From assembly GCF_901709675.1 (NCBI RefSeq), contig NC_051104.1, positions 5,313,501-5,377,500 of the forward strand: DNA of 64,000 nt. Direction: 5' to 3'. The translations under genes and the position numbers were made by a program. The DNA comes from Syngnathus acus (lineage: Eukaryota > Chordata > Actinopteri > Syngnathiformes > Syngnathidae). The notes below the pieces were generated by a model. It saw only the letters and a list, made by a program, of their open reading frames with translations, was not told the DNA's origin and searched no databases. Positions 26,901 through 64,000 of the stretch are shown piece after piece. Numbering within the stretch: the first letter of the stretch is position 1; each line of letters opens with the position of its first letter.

Positions 26901-28916
26901 ACCCACTAAGTTTTTTTCCCCAATATTTCTTTTCCTTTTATTTTGTTACCCCCAAGTCCAATCATTATTTTGCCATTATGTATATATATGGTCATTTCGT
27001 GGTTTCTTCAGCCGGTTGGCAGCCCAGGTACCCTGTTGTCTCCAAAATATTTAAATTGAATTTGACAGATGTCATGGAACATTGCGTTATCTGCTATTCA
27101 CTGCGGTCACTCCAAAGATTTTGGAATGCAAAAAAAAACCCTTTCTTTTCCATCTGTTTCTAGAAAACCTGCGGATCTTTTCCAAACGCCAGTCGACTCA
27201 TTTCAGATGACAGCGCATCAAGTTGAGTGGCAGCGGAGGTGCCGAAACACGCGTGGACGCCGGCGTGCACATGGAAACAAGCTGCACACGCATTTTTCAA
27301 CGTAGAACAAGTATGAGCCTTCATTTGTATCATGTAAACATAAACTCTGTCTGGAAAACATGTTTTCCTGAATCCATGCTGAGCTTGAACTAATGGCCAC
27401 ATGGCACACACACACACATATTGTGACCCCCCACCGAGAGGAAGTGAGATGAGCTTTTTGTTGCTACTGTAATTCAGTTATCCCTCAATGCCGGAGGCCA
27501 AATGGTAGACAGGAAGGAGGATTCTGCTGTGTCTGTGCTTTGCTTATTCCTTTTATACACAGGTGAGTGCCTTTTTTTGCTTTGCCTGTCTTCAGTACCT
27601 CGCTCCCCTCATGCCTCGGGCCATCACGGATGCCCCCTTGCTGCTAAGGTGCCATCTTAAATCCAGCGGTGTAAAAAAAAAAAAAAAAGCTAATACGGAC
27701 ATGGTTCCCCCTAGGGGAATTTAACCACAGGCATGGCATGTTCTTTCATGCCATCTTTGCTAGCAAGCAAGTGTCACAAGTACTAAACGCTCATTGTAAA
27801 CCACAGGTTTTAAAGGTGAGGCTCCAGGGCCAGATCTGGTCCATTGAAGGATATGAGCAAAAATAGCAACAGAAAAATGAGTGGATAGAAGTGGTTGGTA
27901 ATTACATATAAATTCCACAAGATGGCAGCAAACCATTTAAAACAGAAGATCCTAAAGCAGCAATAGTGATGGGGAAAATGAAGCTTCAAATTTGTTTCAT
28001 GAACCACTTGTAATTTTTGGACTCCTCCAGATTGCACTATTGGTTTGAATAAAGGGAATTAAGAAAACTACCATGTGGCCCATGATGAAAATGAGTTTGA
28101 CATCATCTCAACACTTTGATGGATCCTGCGACTGCTTCAAATACCAGCCATCACCAAGATGCAAAAAGTACACTTAGCAACCATGTGGTGGTGACTCACA
28201 CGTTTGCACGCACGCAGGTTAGCAACAATCTGGGGCCGGACCTCCTGCCGGGCCGAGCTTGTTGGAAAGAGGTCACATTCTCCAAGGTGTGTCTAAACTA
28301 AGATGACATGTAGATGTGTTGGCACGAGAAGGCGCTCCAGGCTCCCCACCACCGCATCTGACGCCTCGCTCCGCAAGAGAAACCGACACGTTTGTTTTCT
28401 TTCTTTCTTCCTTCTTTTTTATTCCCCCTCTTGAACAGCATCTCTCAGCCAGAGAAAATACAAGAATGATTTGCTTTTGTGGTTGTTCCATCCCTCAGGT
28501 TTATACAGACTTACAAATAGCAATAAAGTGGAGGATGAGCTTGACAGCAGCAATGATGCTTAATTTGGGAACGCATTTCTCTTCTGTTCCCAGAGGCGTT
28601 GACTTTTTTCATGTTTAATGTAATTTGGTTTTGCTTTTTTCCATACACATGCAAGTTTGTTCAACTTGTTTACCTTAGAACTGAATGATATTGTTCCCTG
28701 CGGCTTACTGTATCGCAGCTTTTTAAAACAATGTTTTTTATTGCTTTTTAAAGTATGCAGGCAAATCCGGATTAGAGTTCGTAGCAAAGTTTATAGCTAC
28801 CATTAATAGTTGCCATTTGTAATTACGTATGCTAATTGATGTTTGTCAGTGTTTTGCATTTTATGTTGGCAAAGTTTTGTTGACGAACGCTTTGTCGTTT
28901 GTTTTTATTCCCATTG

Positions 28917-29019
28917 GGATGGATGGATGGATGGATGGATGGATGGATGGATGGATGGATGGATGGATGGATGGATGGATGGATGGATGGATGGATGGAT
29001 GGATGGATGGATGGATGGA
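28917..29019. repeat. (GGAT)n microsatellite, about 25 units
   Basis: An essentially perfect tetranucleotide tract of roughly 103 bp. It is open in several frames and encodes a repeated WMDG peptide, which is an artefact of the repeat. Confidence 0.95.
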
Positions 29020-29183
29020 ATTATTTCAACGAGGCAGCGTAATCCCTGAGATGTGTTTGCTCTCCAGCCACTATCAATGACATCACCACCGAGAAAACAA
29101 GCAGATCCTCACAAGCTCTTCTTCAGCTGTTATTAAAATGACTAATGTCCTCCTGTTTTGTGTGTGGGCTCCAACACTGCATT

Positions 29184-29204
29184 CATATATATATATATAT
29201 ATAC
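29184..29204. repeat. (TA)n run
   Basis: Uninterrupted alternating A/T stretch ending in actgtata. Confidence 0.8.
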
Positions 29205-29909
29205 TGTATACCCTTCTTGCTGATTAGCTCTTAAAAGCTGACAATGCAAGATCACGGCTATCTGGTAAATGGAAATGCGACAAACCCCGGGCCACACTCA
29301 GCGGATTGCTTTGGCTGAATGAGTGCTTAGTAAGTGGTCATAAAGCAAACGTGAGGGTGAAGAATGAACAGAACTTGGTTGGGACCAAATTGCGTTCTTT
29401 GTGAAGATCACTCTCGTTGGCCATCTTCTGCGGATTTCCTGCATTCTTGAAGAAGAGTGTGGAAACACACTTGCATCTGCTTAACACTAAAACAAGTAAG
29501 TTGTCAAAGTTTGTAATCGTTTTCATAGAATGTGGATGTTCTCAGATATTAAGATATATAGTTATGAGTTCAGGTCCTTGAATAAATTAAAAAATGGCTG
29601 CAGAAGGCTGGAGCTTCGAGGAGTGCAAGATGCCAGCAAGCACACAGAGCTGGAAACATTGAAGGAAAAGCAATGAGGTTGTGGTTAAGCTAAGCTTAGA
29701 GACTGTGATCTGGATCAGGTTTAAAGGAGGGGGGGGGGCATTGGAAGGGTGCAAAATTTTAACCCTATGTAGGAACAGGAGTGAAGTAAAACCATGTGTT
29801 TTGTTGTTCGTTTGCAGGTAGACTTTTCTCCTTCAGTATTTGCCATAAGATTGAACCGCACATTCATTTTTGTACGAAATTGAAGCAGCGGTTTCCGGCA
29901 AAATTAATA

Positions 29910-32900
29910 TTTCTAACTAGGCTTTCAAACTAGAGTTAGGGTTTCCGACCAGGGTTTCCAAGGAGTTTTGCCATCGCTAATTAAAGTTTCAAACTAGGGT
30001 TAGGGTTTCCGACTAGGGTTTTAAACCAAGGTTAGGGTTACAAACTAGGTTTTAAAGCTAGGGTTAGGGTTTCCAACGAGGGTTTCAAACTACTTTTAGG
30101 GTTTCTAAGATTAGGGTTTCTAACTAGGCTTTCAAAACTAGGGTTAGGGTTTTCGACTAGGGTTTCCAAAGTTAGGGTTAGGGTTAGGATTAGGGTTGGG
30201 GTTAGGGTTTCTAACTAGGCTTTCAAAACTAGGGTTAGGGTTAGTGTTAGAGTTAGAGTTAGAGTTAGGGTTAGGGTTAGGGTTAGGGTTAGGGTTACTA
30301 ACTAGGCTTTCAAAACTAGAGTTAGGGTTAGGGTTAGGGTTTCCGACTAGGGTTTCCAAGGAGTTTTGCCATCGCTAATTAGGGTTTCAAACTAGGGTTA
30401 GGGTTTCTGACTAGGGTTTTAAATCAAGGTTAGGGTTTCAAACTAGGTTTTAAAGCCAGGGTTAGGGTTTCCAACGAGGGTTTCAAACTACTTTTAGGGT
30501 TTCTAAGATTGGGGTTTCTAACTAGGCTTTCAAAACTTGGGTTAGGGTTTTTGACTAGGCTTTCCAAAATTACGGTTAGGGTTATGATTAGGGTTGGGGT
30601 TAGGGTTTCTAACTAGGCTTTCAAAACTAGGGTTAGGGTTAGGGTTTCTAAGATTAGTGTTTCTAACTAGGCTTTCAAAACTAGGGTTAGGGTTTCAAAC
30701 TAGGGTTTCCAAGGAGTTTTGCCATCGCTAATTAAAGTTTCAAACAAGGGGTAGGGTTTCCGACTAGGGTTTTAAACCACGGTTAGGGTTACAAACTTTA
30801 GATTAGTTAGGGTTAGGGTTAGGGTTAGGGTTACTAACTAGGCTTTCAAAACTAGAGTTAGGGTTAGGGTTAGGGTTTCTAACCAGGCTTTCAAAACTAG
30901 GGTTAGGGTTTCCGACCAGGGTTTTCAAGGAGTTTTGCCATCGCTAATTAAGGTTTCAAACTAGGGTTAGGGTTTCCGACTAGGGTTTTATACCAAGGTT
31001 AGGGTTACAAACTAGGTTTTAAAGCTAGGGTTAGGGTTTCCAACGAGGGTTTCAAACTACTTTTAGGGTTTCTAAGATTAGGGTTTCTAACTAGGCTTTC
31101 AAAACTAGGGTTAGGGTTTTCGACTAGGGTTTCCAAAGTTAGGGTTAGGGTTAGGATTAGGGTTGGGGTTAGGGTTTCTAACTAGGCTTTCAAAACTAGG
31201 GTTAGGGTTAGTGTTAGAGTTAGAGTTAGAGTTAGAGTTAGAGTTAGAGTTAGAGTTAGGGTTAGGGTTAGGGTTAGGGTTAGGGTTACTAACTAGGCTT
31301 TCAAAACTAGAGTTAGGGTTAGGGTTAGGGTTTCCGACTAGGGTTTCCAAGGAGTTTTGCCATCGCTAATTAGGGTTTCAAACTAGGGTTAGGGTTTCTG
31401 ACTAGGGTTTTAAATCAAGGTTAGGGTTTCAAACTAGGTTTTAAAGCCAGGGTTAGGGTTTCCAACGAGGGTTTCAAACTACTTTTAGGGTTTCTAAGAT
31501 TGGGGTTTCTAACTAGGCTTTCAAAACTTGGGTTAGGGTTTTTGACTAGGCTTTCCAAAATTACGGTTAGGGTTATGATTAGGGTTGGGGTTAGGGTTTC
31601 TAACTAGGCTTTCAAAACTAGGGTTAGGGTTAGGGTTTCTAAGATTAGTGTTTCTAACTAGGCTTTCAAAACTAGGGTTAGGGTTTCAAACTAGGGTTTC
31701 CAAGGAGTTTTGCCATCGCTAATTAAAGTTTCAAACAAGGGGTAGGGTTTCCGACTAGGGTTTTAAACCACGGTTAGGGTTACAAACTTTAGATTAGTTA
31801 GGGTTAGGGTTAGGGTTAGGGTTACTAACTAGGCTTTCAAAACTAGAGTTAGGGTTAGGGTTAGGGTTTCTAACCAGGCTTTCAAAACTAGGGTTAGGGT
31901 TTCCGACCAGGGTTTTCAAGGAGTTTTGCCATCGCTAATTAAGGTTTCAAACTAGGGTTAGGGTTTCCGACTAGGGTTTTATACCAAGGTTAGGGTTACA
32001 AACTAGGTTTTAAAGCTAGGGTTAGGGTTTCCAACGAGGGTTTCAAACTACTTTTAGGGTTTCTAAGATTAGGGTTTCTAACTAGGCTTTCAAAACTAGG
32101 GTTAGGGTTTTCGACTAGGGTTTCCAAATTAGGGTTAGGGTTAGGATTAGGGTTGGGGTTAGGGTTTCTAACTAGGCTTTCAAAACTAGGGTTAGGGTTA
32201 GTGTTAGAGTTAGAGTTAGAGTTAGAGTTAGAGTTAGGGTTAGGGTTAGGGTTAGGGTTAGGGTTAGGGTTACTAACTAGGCTTTCAAAACTAGAGTTAG
32301 GGTTAGGGTTAGGGTTTCCGACTAGGGTTTCCAAGGAGTTTTGCCATCGCTAATTAGGGTTTCAAACTAGGGTTAGGGTTTCTGACTAGGGTTTTAAATC
32401 AAGGTTAGGGTTTCAAACTAGGTTTTAAAGCCAGGGTTAGGGTTTCCAACGAGGGTTTCAAACTACTTTTAGGGTTTCTAAGATTGGGGTTTCTAACTAG
32501 GCTTTCAAAACTTGGGTTAGGGTTTTTGACTAGGCTTTCCAAAATTACGGTTAGGGTTATGATTAGGGTTGGGGTTAGGGTTTCTAACTAGGCTTTCAAA
32601 ACTAGGGTTAGGGTTAGGGTTTCTAAGATTAGTGTTTCTAACTAGGCTTTCAAAACTAGGGTTAGGGTTTCAAACTAGGGTTTCCAAGGAGTTTTGCCAT
32701 CGCTAATTAAAGTTTCAAACAAGGGGTAGGGTTTCCGACTAGGGTTTTAAACCACGGTTAGGGTTACAAACTTTAGATTAGTTAGGGTTAGGGTTAGGGT
32801 TAGGGTTACTAACTAGGCTTTCAAAACTAGAGTTAGGGTTAGGGTTAGGGTTTCTAACCAGGCTTTCAAAACTAGGGTTAGGGTTTCCGACCAGGGTTTT

Positions 32901-33308
32901 CAAGGAGTTTTGCCATCGCTAATTAAGGTTTCAAACTAGGGTTAGGGTTTCCGACTAGGGTTTTATACCAAGGTTAGGGTTACAAACTAGGTTTTAAAGC
33001 TAGGGTTAGGGTTTCCAACGAGGGTTTCAAACTACTTTTAGGGTTTCTAAGATTAGGGTTTCTAACTAGGCTTTCAAAACTAGGCTTAGGGTTTCCGACT
33101 AGCGATTAGCGATGGCAAAACTCCTTGGAAACACTAGTCGGAAACCCTAACCCTAGTTTTGAAAGCCGAGTTAGAAACCCTAATCTTAGAAACCCTAAAA
33201 GTAGTTTGAAACCCTAACCCTAGTCGGAAACCCTAACCCTAGTTTGAAACCCTAATTAGCGATGGCAAAACTCCTTGGAAACCAAGGGTTAGGGTTTCTC
33301 AACTAGGA
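29910..33308 (+). repeat. Telomere-like higher-order satellite, array 1
   Basis: About 3.4 kb built from GGGTTA hexamers mixed with GGGTTTC variants and fixed spacers. The spacer word gccatcgctaatt recurs at 29970, 30368, 30721, 30937, 31359, 31712, 31928, 32343, 32696 and 32912. The same three-spacer pattern repeats with periods of 967, 991 and 984 bp, so this is a true higher-order repeat with three full copies. Copies differ mainly in the length of an internal GAGTTA hexamer run (about 3, 7 and 5 units near 30245, 31208 and 32198). At about 33103 the polarity flips and roughly 180 bp run in the opposite (CCCTAA) sense to about 33284, after which G-rich sense briefly resumes. Open frames of up to 112 codons on both strands are repeat artefacts. 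Confidence 0.93.
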
Positions 33309-33954
33309 GGATAAGTGTGTTTGTTTCCTCAGTTTGAGTTTTGGACCACATGGTGGCATGTCCTGAGTCTGAGTCACTCTTAGTTACACCGCTTTGTGTT
33401 TTTGTTTGGAACCTTATGTCTTTGAAAAAAAAAGGGTGTCCCTCCTCTTTCCTGTGAAACTTTTGATGTCAAGTTGCATATTTTCAAGATGACACAGGCA
33501 ACCGCTTCACACTTCACAAATCCACTTTGGGCTTCTGCAGTCCAGCAGGCAAAACATGTCTGCAGTAAATTGTGGAATGGAAAAGCAACCTTCATGCCAT
33601 GGAGGCGGTAATGCAGTTATAGTCAACTGCTCCCCCACATCTTCTCCGCCACCCGGCATGTTGTCTGCCTTCATCATCGCCCACCTGGTGCGCAGCCCAT
33701 GACGCCAGACTCCCAGTCACCCTGCACCCGGCAAGACTTCCACTAGTCTGCTCACCAGGCCCGGGGCTGGGCCACAGGATAGGGAGGAGGAGGGTGGATG
33801 GAGGGACAGGAGGTATGAGGGAGTGTGGTTTGTTGGTTCTGATTAGAGGATCAGATGCGCTCGTGATGCCAGGTGGCGGTGGGCGGCCAGCCTCTTGGCC
33901 CAACTCCAAAAGCGGTACAGTGGTACTCAGTGAGTAGCTGCGGATTTGGAAAAG

Positions 33955-34160
33955 ATCCGATTACTTCTAACCAAGGTTGGGTTAACAATTTTGACCCAGC
34001 ATGTTAGGTTGAAGATTGGATTTAGGTGGGCTAGAGAGCTGAATGAAGCTGGTTGGACACCACTTTTATGTGCTAATGCCACATTCTCAAATGGGCTGGA
34101 TTTCAATAACCCATCTTTGCCTTGCTCGTTTTTGGACCCGGCGCCCAATCTGGGTCACTA
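33955..34160. repeat. Degenerate TTGGGTTA/TGACCC element
   Basis: The left part has aaggttgggttaac and ttgacccagc; the right part has ataacccatc and atctgggtca, an approximately inverted arrangement about 200 bp apart. This fits a worn non-autonomous DNA transposon, but ends and target duplication are not clear. Confidence 0.3.
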
Positions 34161-34929
34161 AATTCTTAATGTCCCACAAATGTTATCCCTATAAAAATGC
34201 CACAGCTACTCCTTTTTGATTCGTATATTGTTGAACTTTCCATGTTTGTCAAAGCCATAGCAGGAGAACATTTTGAAGGCCTCTATAAATCCGTGTGGAA
34301 GTGAATCCAAACACGTGTAGGGCTAAAGTTGCGGTGTGTGGTCTCATTTTCCTAAAGACGAGCAGTCTCTGGTGACTGGGTCCAGCTTTGGGAAGAACAA
34401 AAAAAGAGTGTCCGAGTTCGAAATTGGACAACAAGGAGCGCGGCGGCGGCGGTGGCGAGCTGACAGGACCCGGGGCACGCGGCTGCGCTCCACATAAAAT
34501 AAATCCACACCACTTTTACGGGCTACATCACAGTAGCGATCTAAATCTGGGTTAACAAGCGCAGCTTACCACTAAGAGCCCAGGGCACCGGAGAAGAGAG
34601 GAAAAGAGAGAGTATTCTTTCTGGAAATTCATTTCCCATAAGCCATCTGGCTCCGCTTCCTTTGAAGTGGCTTTCTTCGACTTTGGACAGGAAGTCTGCA
34701 GCTTAGAGCGTTGCCAACGTAAAGATGGAGAGAGAAGAGGAGAGGAAAGCCTACCTGCATTGTGATGCCGCGAGCAAGTGATAATCCACACATAAATAGA
34801 AAGTGGTGAAATGCAAACACAACATGCAGAATAATATGCGCTTAAGCCTTATTTGGATTCCGCTTTGTTCGCGACTTGTCCTATTCTGCGCAATGATGAG
34901 AGCAAAGAGTGGAAAAGGCGTCAGGCACG

Positions 34930-35240
34930 CCGCCAAAATGCAAATAGCGCCGAATAAATGACGCTAAAGCCCAACGTGCCACTTTGCACCCAAGCCTGCT
35001 GAATTAACACCGTTATCATAAACAAAACATTATTTTACGACGAGCGTCGGCAGATGGTTAAGAGCATTAACGCGAGAGCTGCCAAAGGGCAAAGCTCGAC
35101 CCTTGTTTGGCGCGATAGAATTCACAGGTGAGCCAAGGTGCCAATGTGCCCTCGGCATATGGCCCAGTAAATATTGACGGATATTTTAATTACTCTTTGC
35201 ATAATCTAATAATTAATCACACACATTAGAGGTTCACCTC
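34930..35240. promoter_or_regulatory. Candidate regulatory block
   Basis: A non-repetitive stretch that contains an ATGCAAAT octamer (near 34937), homeodomain-type cores (ttaattactc near 35188, aataattaatc near 35207), a FOX-like aaacaaaac and an E-box cagatg. The density of such words is suggestive only; sequence conservation was not tested. Confidence 0.25.
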
Positions 35241-36190
35241 TACGCAGAGCGACAACATGGCTAAAAAGCGTCAAACTGTATATGCTCGCCAAGGTCACAG
35301 GGACTTACCTCCAATAACGGTCCAATTTGTTCCATGATTAAACTGGTAACTCTTAAGGGAGCTACCCGTCCACTCTTTTATTTTATTTGTTCATTTTGTA
35401 TGTATCATTTATTGTTTATTATTTGAATTCTATTTTTAGTTTTTCATTATTTGAATAAATAAAAGGTCTGCCAAATAAACAAATTGCATTCTCTAGTTAC
35501 AACAGAAGATCATCAGGTGGACTTGTACACACACACTTTGGTAGAGACGTGGAGGAGAGGGGGATGGAGAGGTTGGAGCGTGCTGCCCTGAGTGGGCGTG
35601 GAGGAGTAGGAGGGAGGACACGCACCATGTCACACATCAAACTCCTCATGGGCTGCAGGAGTTCACATGTGTAGTAGAAGCATCCAACAACTGAGCATGT
35701 AAGAGAAGCACACAGCCTTTTATTTTTATAGCTTCAACATCTTTCTTGTTGCTGTCAGCAAGCGTGTGCAAATATTGAGCAACAGTTGGATGAGCAGAGC
35801 CGGGGCGCTTCATCAACAGAAACCTGCTGTGTATATTGTTCTTCTGTGATTGCAGGAACATTCCCCTCTAATTGCTCTTGTTCCTCATTGCGGGCCAACT
35901 GCTGACACTGACAACATTGGAGATGTGAACACCAAAGCAGACAATTCAATCCTGCACAGGATTGGAACAATGAGAGGTAGTATAGAAAGCTGTTTGAGAA
36001 TATTCTTAATGTTCTTCAGCTCAAGGTCCATGTGCTAGGATGCTCTTTCTCCTCAATTAAGTAACAGTAGTGTTTTATCCCCACCCGTGCACAAGTACAG
36101 TAGAAGCATAAATAAAACAGAAAAAAAAAAGTGATACTGTGCTGCCACCTATTGGTTATTCAAAATAATACACAATACAATACAATAAGT

Positions 36191-36871
36191 ACACTACTTG
36201 ATTTAGTCTTTATTCACTCCGGTTACAACATGTTTTTATGATCTCAAATCGCACAACCACAAAACATGACACGTGATCTGACATTCCAACATCCAGGCTT
36301 TATTTCACTTGCAGTTATTTGTCACAAAAAGTCCTCAAAAGGCAGACTGATCTGTATATAAACTGTACACAAAAGCAAGGCACTACAATGTAGCTTTTTA
36401 TAAATCAAATACATTTCATGACTTCAAACTGGTAATTCATTAAATGAGGCATCATAACAAAAGTTGCATTACTTTAATTGTTAAGTGTATCATATTGTAT
36501 CTGTACAGCAACAGAGGATTACAAAAACTATCAAATACATGACAATAATTTGCTATGGCCATCAAATTTTAATTGGCTTTCATCCTACTTGAATATAAAT
36601 ATAAATTATTTTCACAAAGAGCTGTATATGCTAAATAATATGTACATGCATGGACACTTTAAAATAGCCCTCTCAGACACACAGGTGCCGTTTTATTTTA
36701 CAATGGAAATAGAAGAACAAAAATAAACAAGAAGCTGGACCACCTCTCGTTTTCATCTGTCTCCGTTCGAGGGTCGACTCAGGAAAGGCAGCCCCTGAGC
36801 TTCTCAACCCGGAAAAACAAAACGGCAATGACCACCTCATATATATATATATATATATGTAACTGCTCTGT
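36191..36871 (-). other. svil: SVIL 3' UTR with polyadenylation signals
   Basis: Non-coding DNA directly downstream (minus strand) of the SVIL stop. AATAAA on the minus strand occurs at 36299-36304 and 36209-36214. A (TA)n run at 36839-36858 lies about a dozen bases past the stop. The exact 3' end is not visible. Confidence 0.55.
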
Positions 36872-63082
<26,211 letters not shown>

Positions 63083-64000
63083 TTTGACAAACAAAGCAAA
63101 AAGTTCGAGGAGATGGTGAATCCAAAAAAGGAAAGCGCTGCAGCCGCAGAAGCGGTGATGCAGCACAAAGCAGTTTTGACAAAGCTTTGGGACAGAGTGA
63201 AGCGAGAGAGCGAGCCAATGAGAGGGAGAGCGAGAGAGAGAGACGGTGAAGTCAGGTAGCATTCAAGTCAGGGAGGAGAGAGCGTAAAGAGCCTAGCTGC
63301 AGGAAAGGAAAGGAGGTCCTGGTTAGTTTTCTCCCAACCCACTCACTTTGCCCACTACCACAACAACATGCAAAGCTGATGCACATGCTAAGCTCATTAA
63401 CCAAGGCCCGATGACACAGGCAAATGACAGCCGAGTGGTTTGAGTAAGCACACAGAGGAGCAAAAAAAAAAAAAAAAAAAAGATGAGTGAGTGAGTGAGC
63501 GAGCGAGAGGCAAGAAAAAGATGGGAGTGTCCGAGGAGAGCGCTGCTTTCCAAATCCTTGGCTTCTAAACACCAGTGGGGTGCCAAAGAAACCCGTGCTG
63601 AACATGAGGGGAAGGGGAGAGTGGCGAGATGGGAGTGAACCAAAGTGAGAGGGACAAGAAGAGAGAGCAGAAAAAAACCCTCTCAGCCTGATGAGAAATT
63701 CCACTCCTCGTCCAGCGAGGATTAAATAAAAAGGGACAGAGACAGGAAGGCAGATAAGATTAGACGCATTGGAATAAGAAAATACGAAAATATGAATGTA
63801 GAAGAGCAACTGGATCTAACTCAGTAGCACAAACCCAACAGGCAGTGGCGGCGCTAGACGGGGGGGGGAAAGGGGGCACAGCCTCCTACCCTGAAATATG
63901 CATAGTGACCAATTCATATTTTTACACTAAATGTGCCTCTCCTCCTCACTAAAACACATTAACCACTAATTCAGATGATCACATCTGTGAACGCCAAAAA
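63083..64000 (-). promoter_or_regulatory. svil: SVIL 5' flank
   Basis: Sequence upstream (minus strand) of the first coding exon. It holds an inverted CCAAT (ccaatgag near 63214), GA-rich tracts (63218-63242), a 20-A run (about 63462-63481) and a gagt/gagc repeat (63484-63508). A transcription start or a non-coding first exon is likely near here, but no TATA box or clear start is visible. Confidence 0.35.

Larger units (their letters stand above)
13269..29909. other. Gene-free intergenic DNA
   Basis: About 16.6 kb between the 3' end of ZNF438 and the satellite array. The longest open frames (for example 17687-18184) are pyrimidine-rich, carry no recognisable domain and show no splice-consistent partner, so none is called. 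The region holds CA/TG microsatellites (about 23679-23721 and 23879-23908), a G run at 15999-16011, a GGAT microsatellite, a TA run and one short TTAA-ended palindrome, listed separately where useful. Confidence 0.6.
33309..36190. other. Gene-free DNA between satellite and SVIL 3' end
   Basis: No supported exon. It holds a degenerate TTGGGTTA/TGACCC segment (33955-34160), a short GC-rich patch (about 34437-34490) and an AT-rich block with homeodomain- and octamer-type words (34930-35240). Confidence 0.55.

Noticed and set aside
63252-63809. 185-codon minus-strand frame
   Set aside because: Rich in homopolymer-encoded Phe, Ser and Leu; it covers the SVIL 5' flank with its A run and GA repeats and has no recognisable domain.

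Overview
This window looks like nuclear DNA of a teleost fish, probably a percomorph. It carries two vertebrate genes with split coding sequence, canonical GT/AG junctions, many introns of only 60-150 bp, vertebrate TTAGGG-type repeats and fish-style hAT transposons. The species cannot be fixed from the sequence.

Layout. 1-8948: gene-free DNA upstream of, or in 5' introns of, the first gene. 8949-11494 (+): the two main coding exons of a ZNF438-like C2H2 zinc-finger protein, with a 3' UTR to about 12.9 kb. 13.3-29.9 kb: gene-free DNA with microsatellites. 29.91-33.31 kb: a telomere-like (TTAGGG-derived) higher-order satellite, G-rich on +, ending in a short inverted segment. 33.3-36.2 kb: gene-free DNA with a possible regulatory block. 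36.2-63.1 kb (-): a supervillin (SVIL) gene whose coding sequence I could chain completely, 41 exons including one microexon. 63.1-64.0 kb: 5' flank of SVIL. The two genes are convergent.

SVIL was assembled by eye from junctions. The 41 pieces sum to 6,783 nt, exactly 2,261 codons including the stop, and intron phases agree at every junction. The order is a 90-residue leader upstream of the usual Met, a long charged disordered region, gelsolin-like repeats, and a C-terminal villin headpiece. SVIL is a membrane-associated actin and myosin II organiser; ZNF438 is a nuclear zinc-finger protein.

The most unusual object is a 5,249-bp composite insertion (39066-44314) in one SVIL intron. Two directly repeated ~545-bp hAT-like elements flank 4.16 kb of the telomere-like satellite. 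Only the outermost ends are bounded by a target-site duplication (8 bp, TCCATTCC). Removing insert and duplication leaves an 84-bp intron, typical of this gene. This suggests the hAT pair moved the satellite as one unit, or that the second copy and satellite arrived by recombination between hAT copies.
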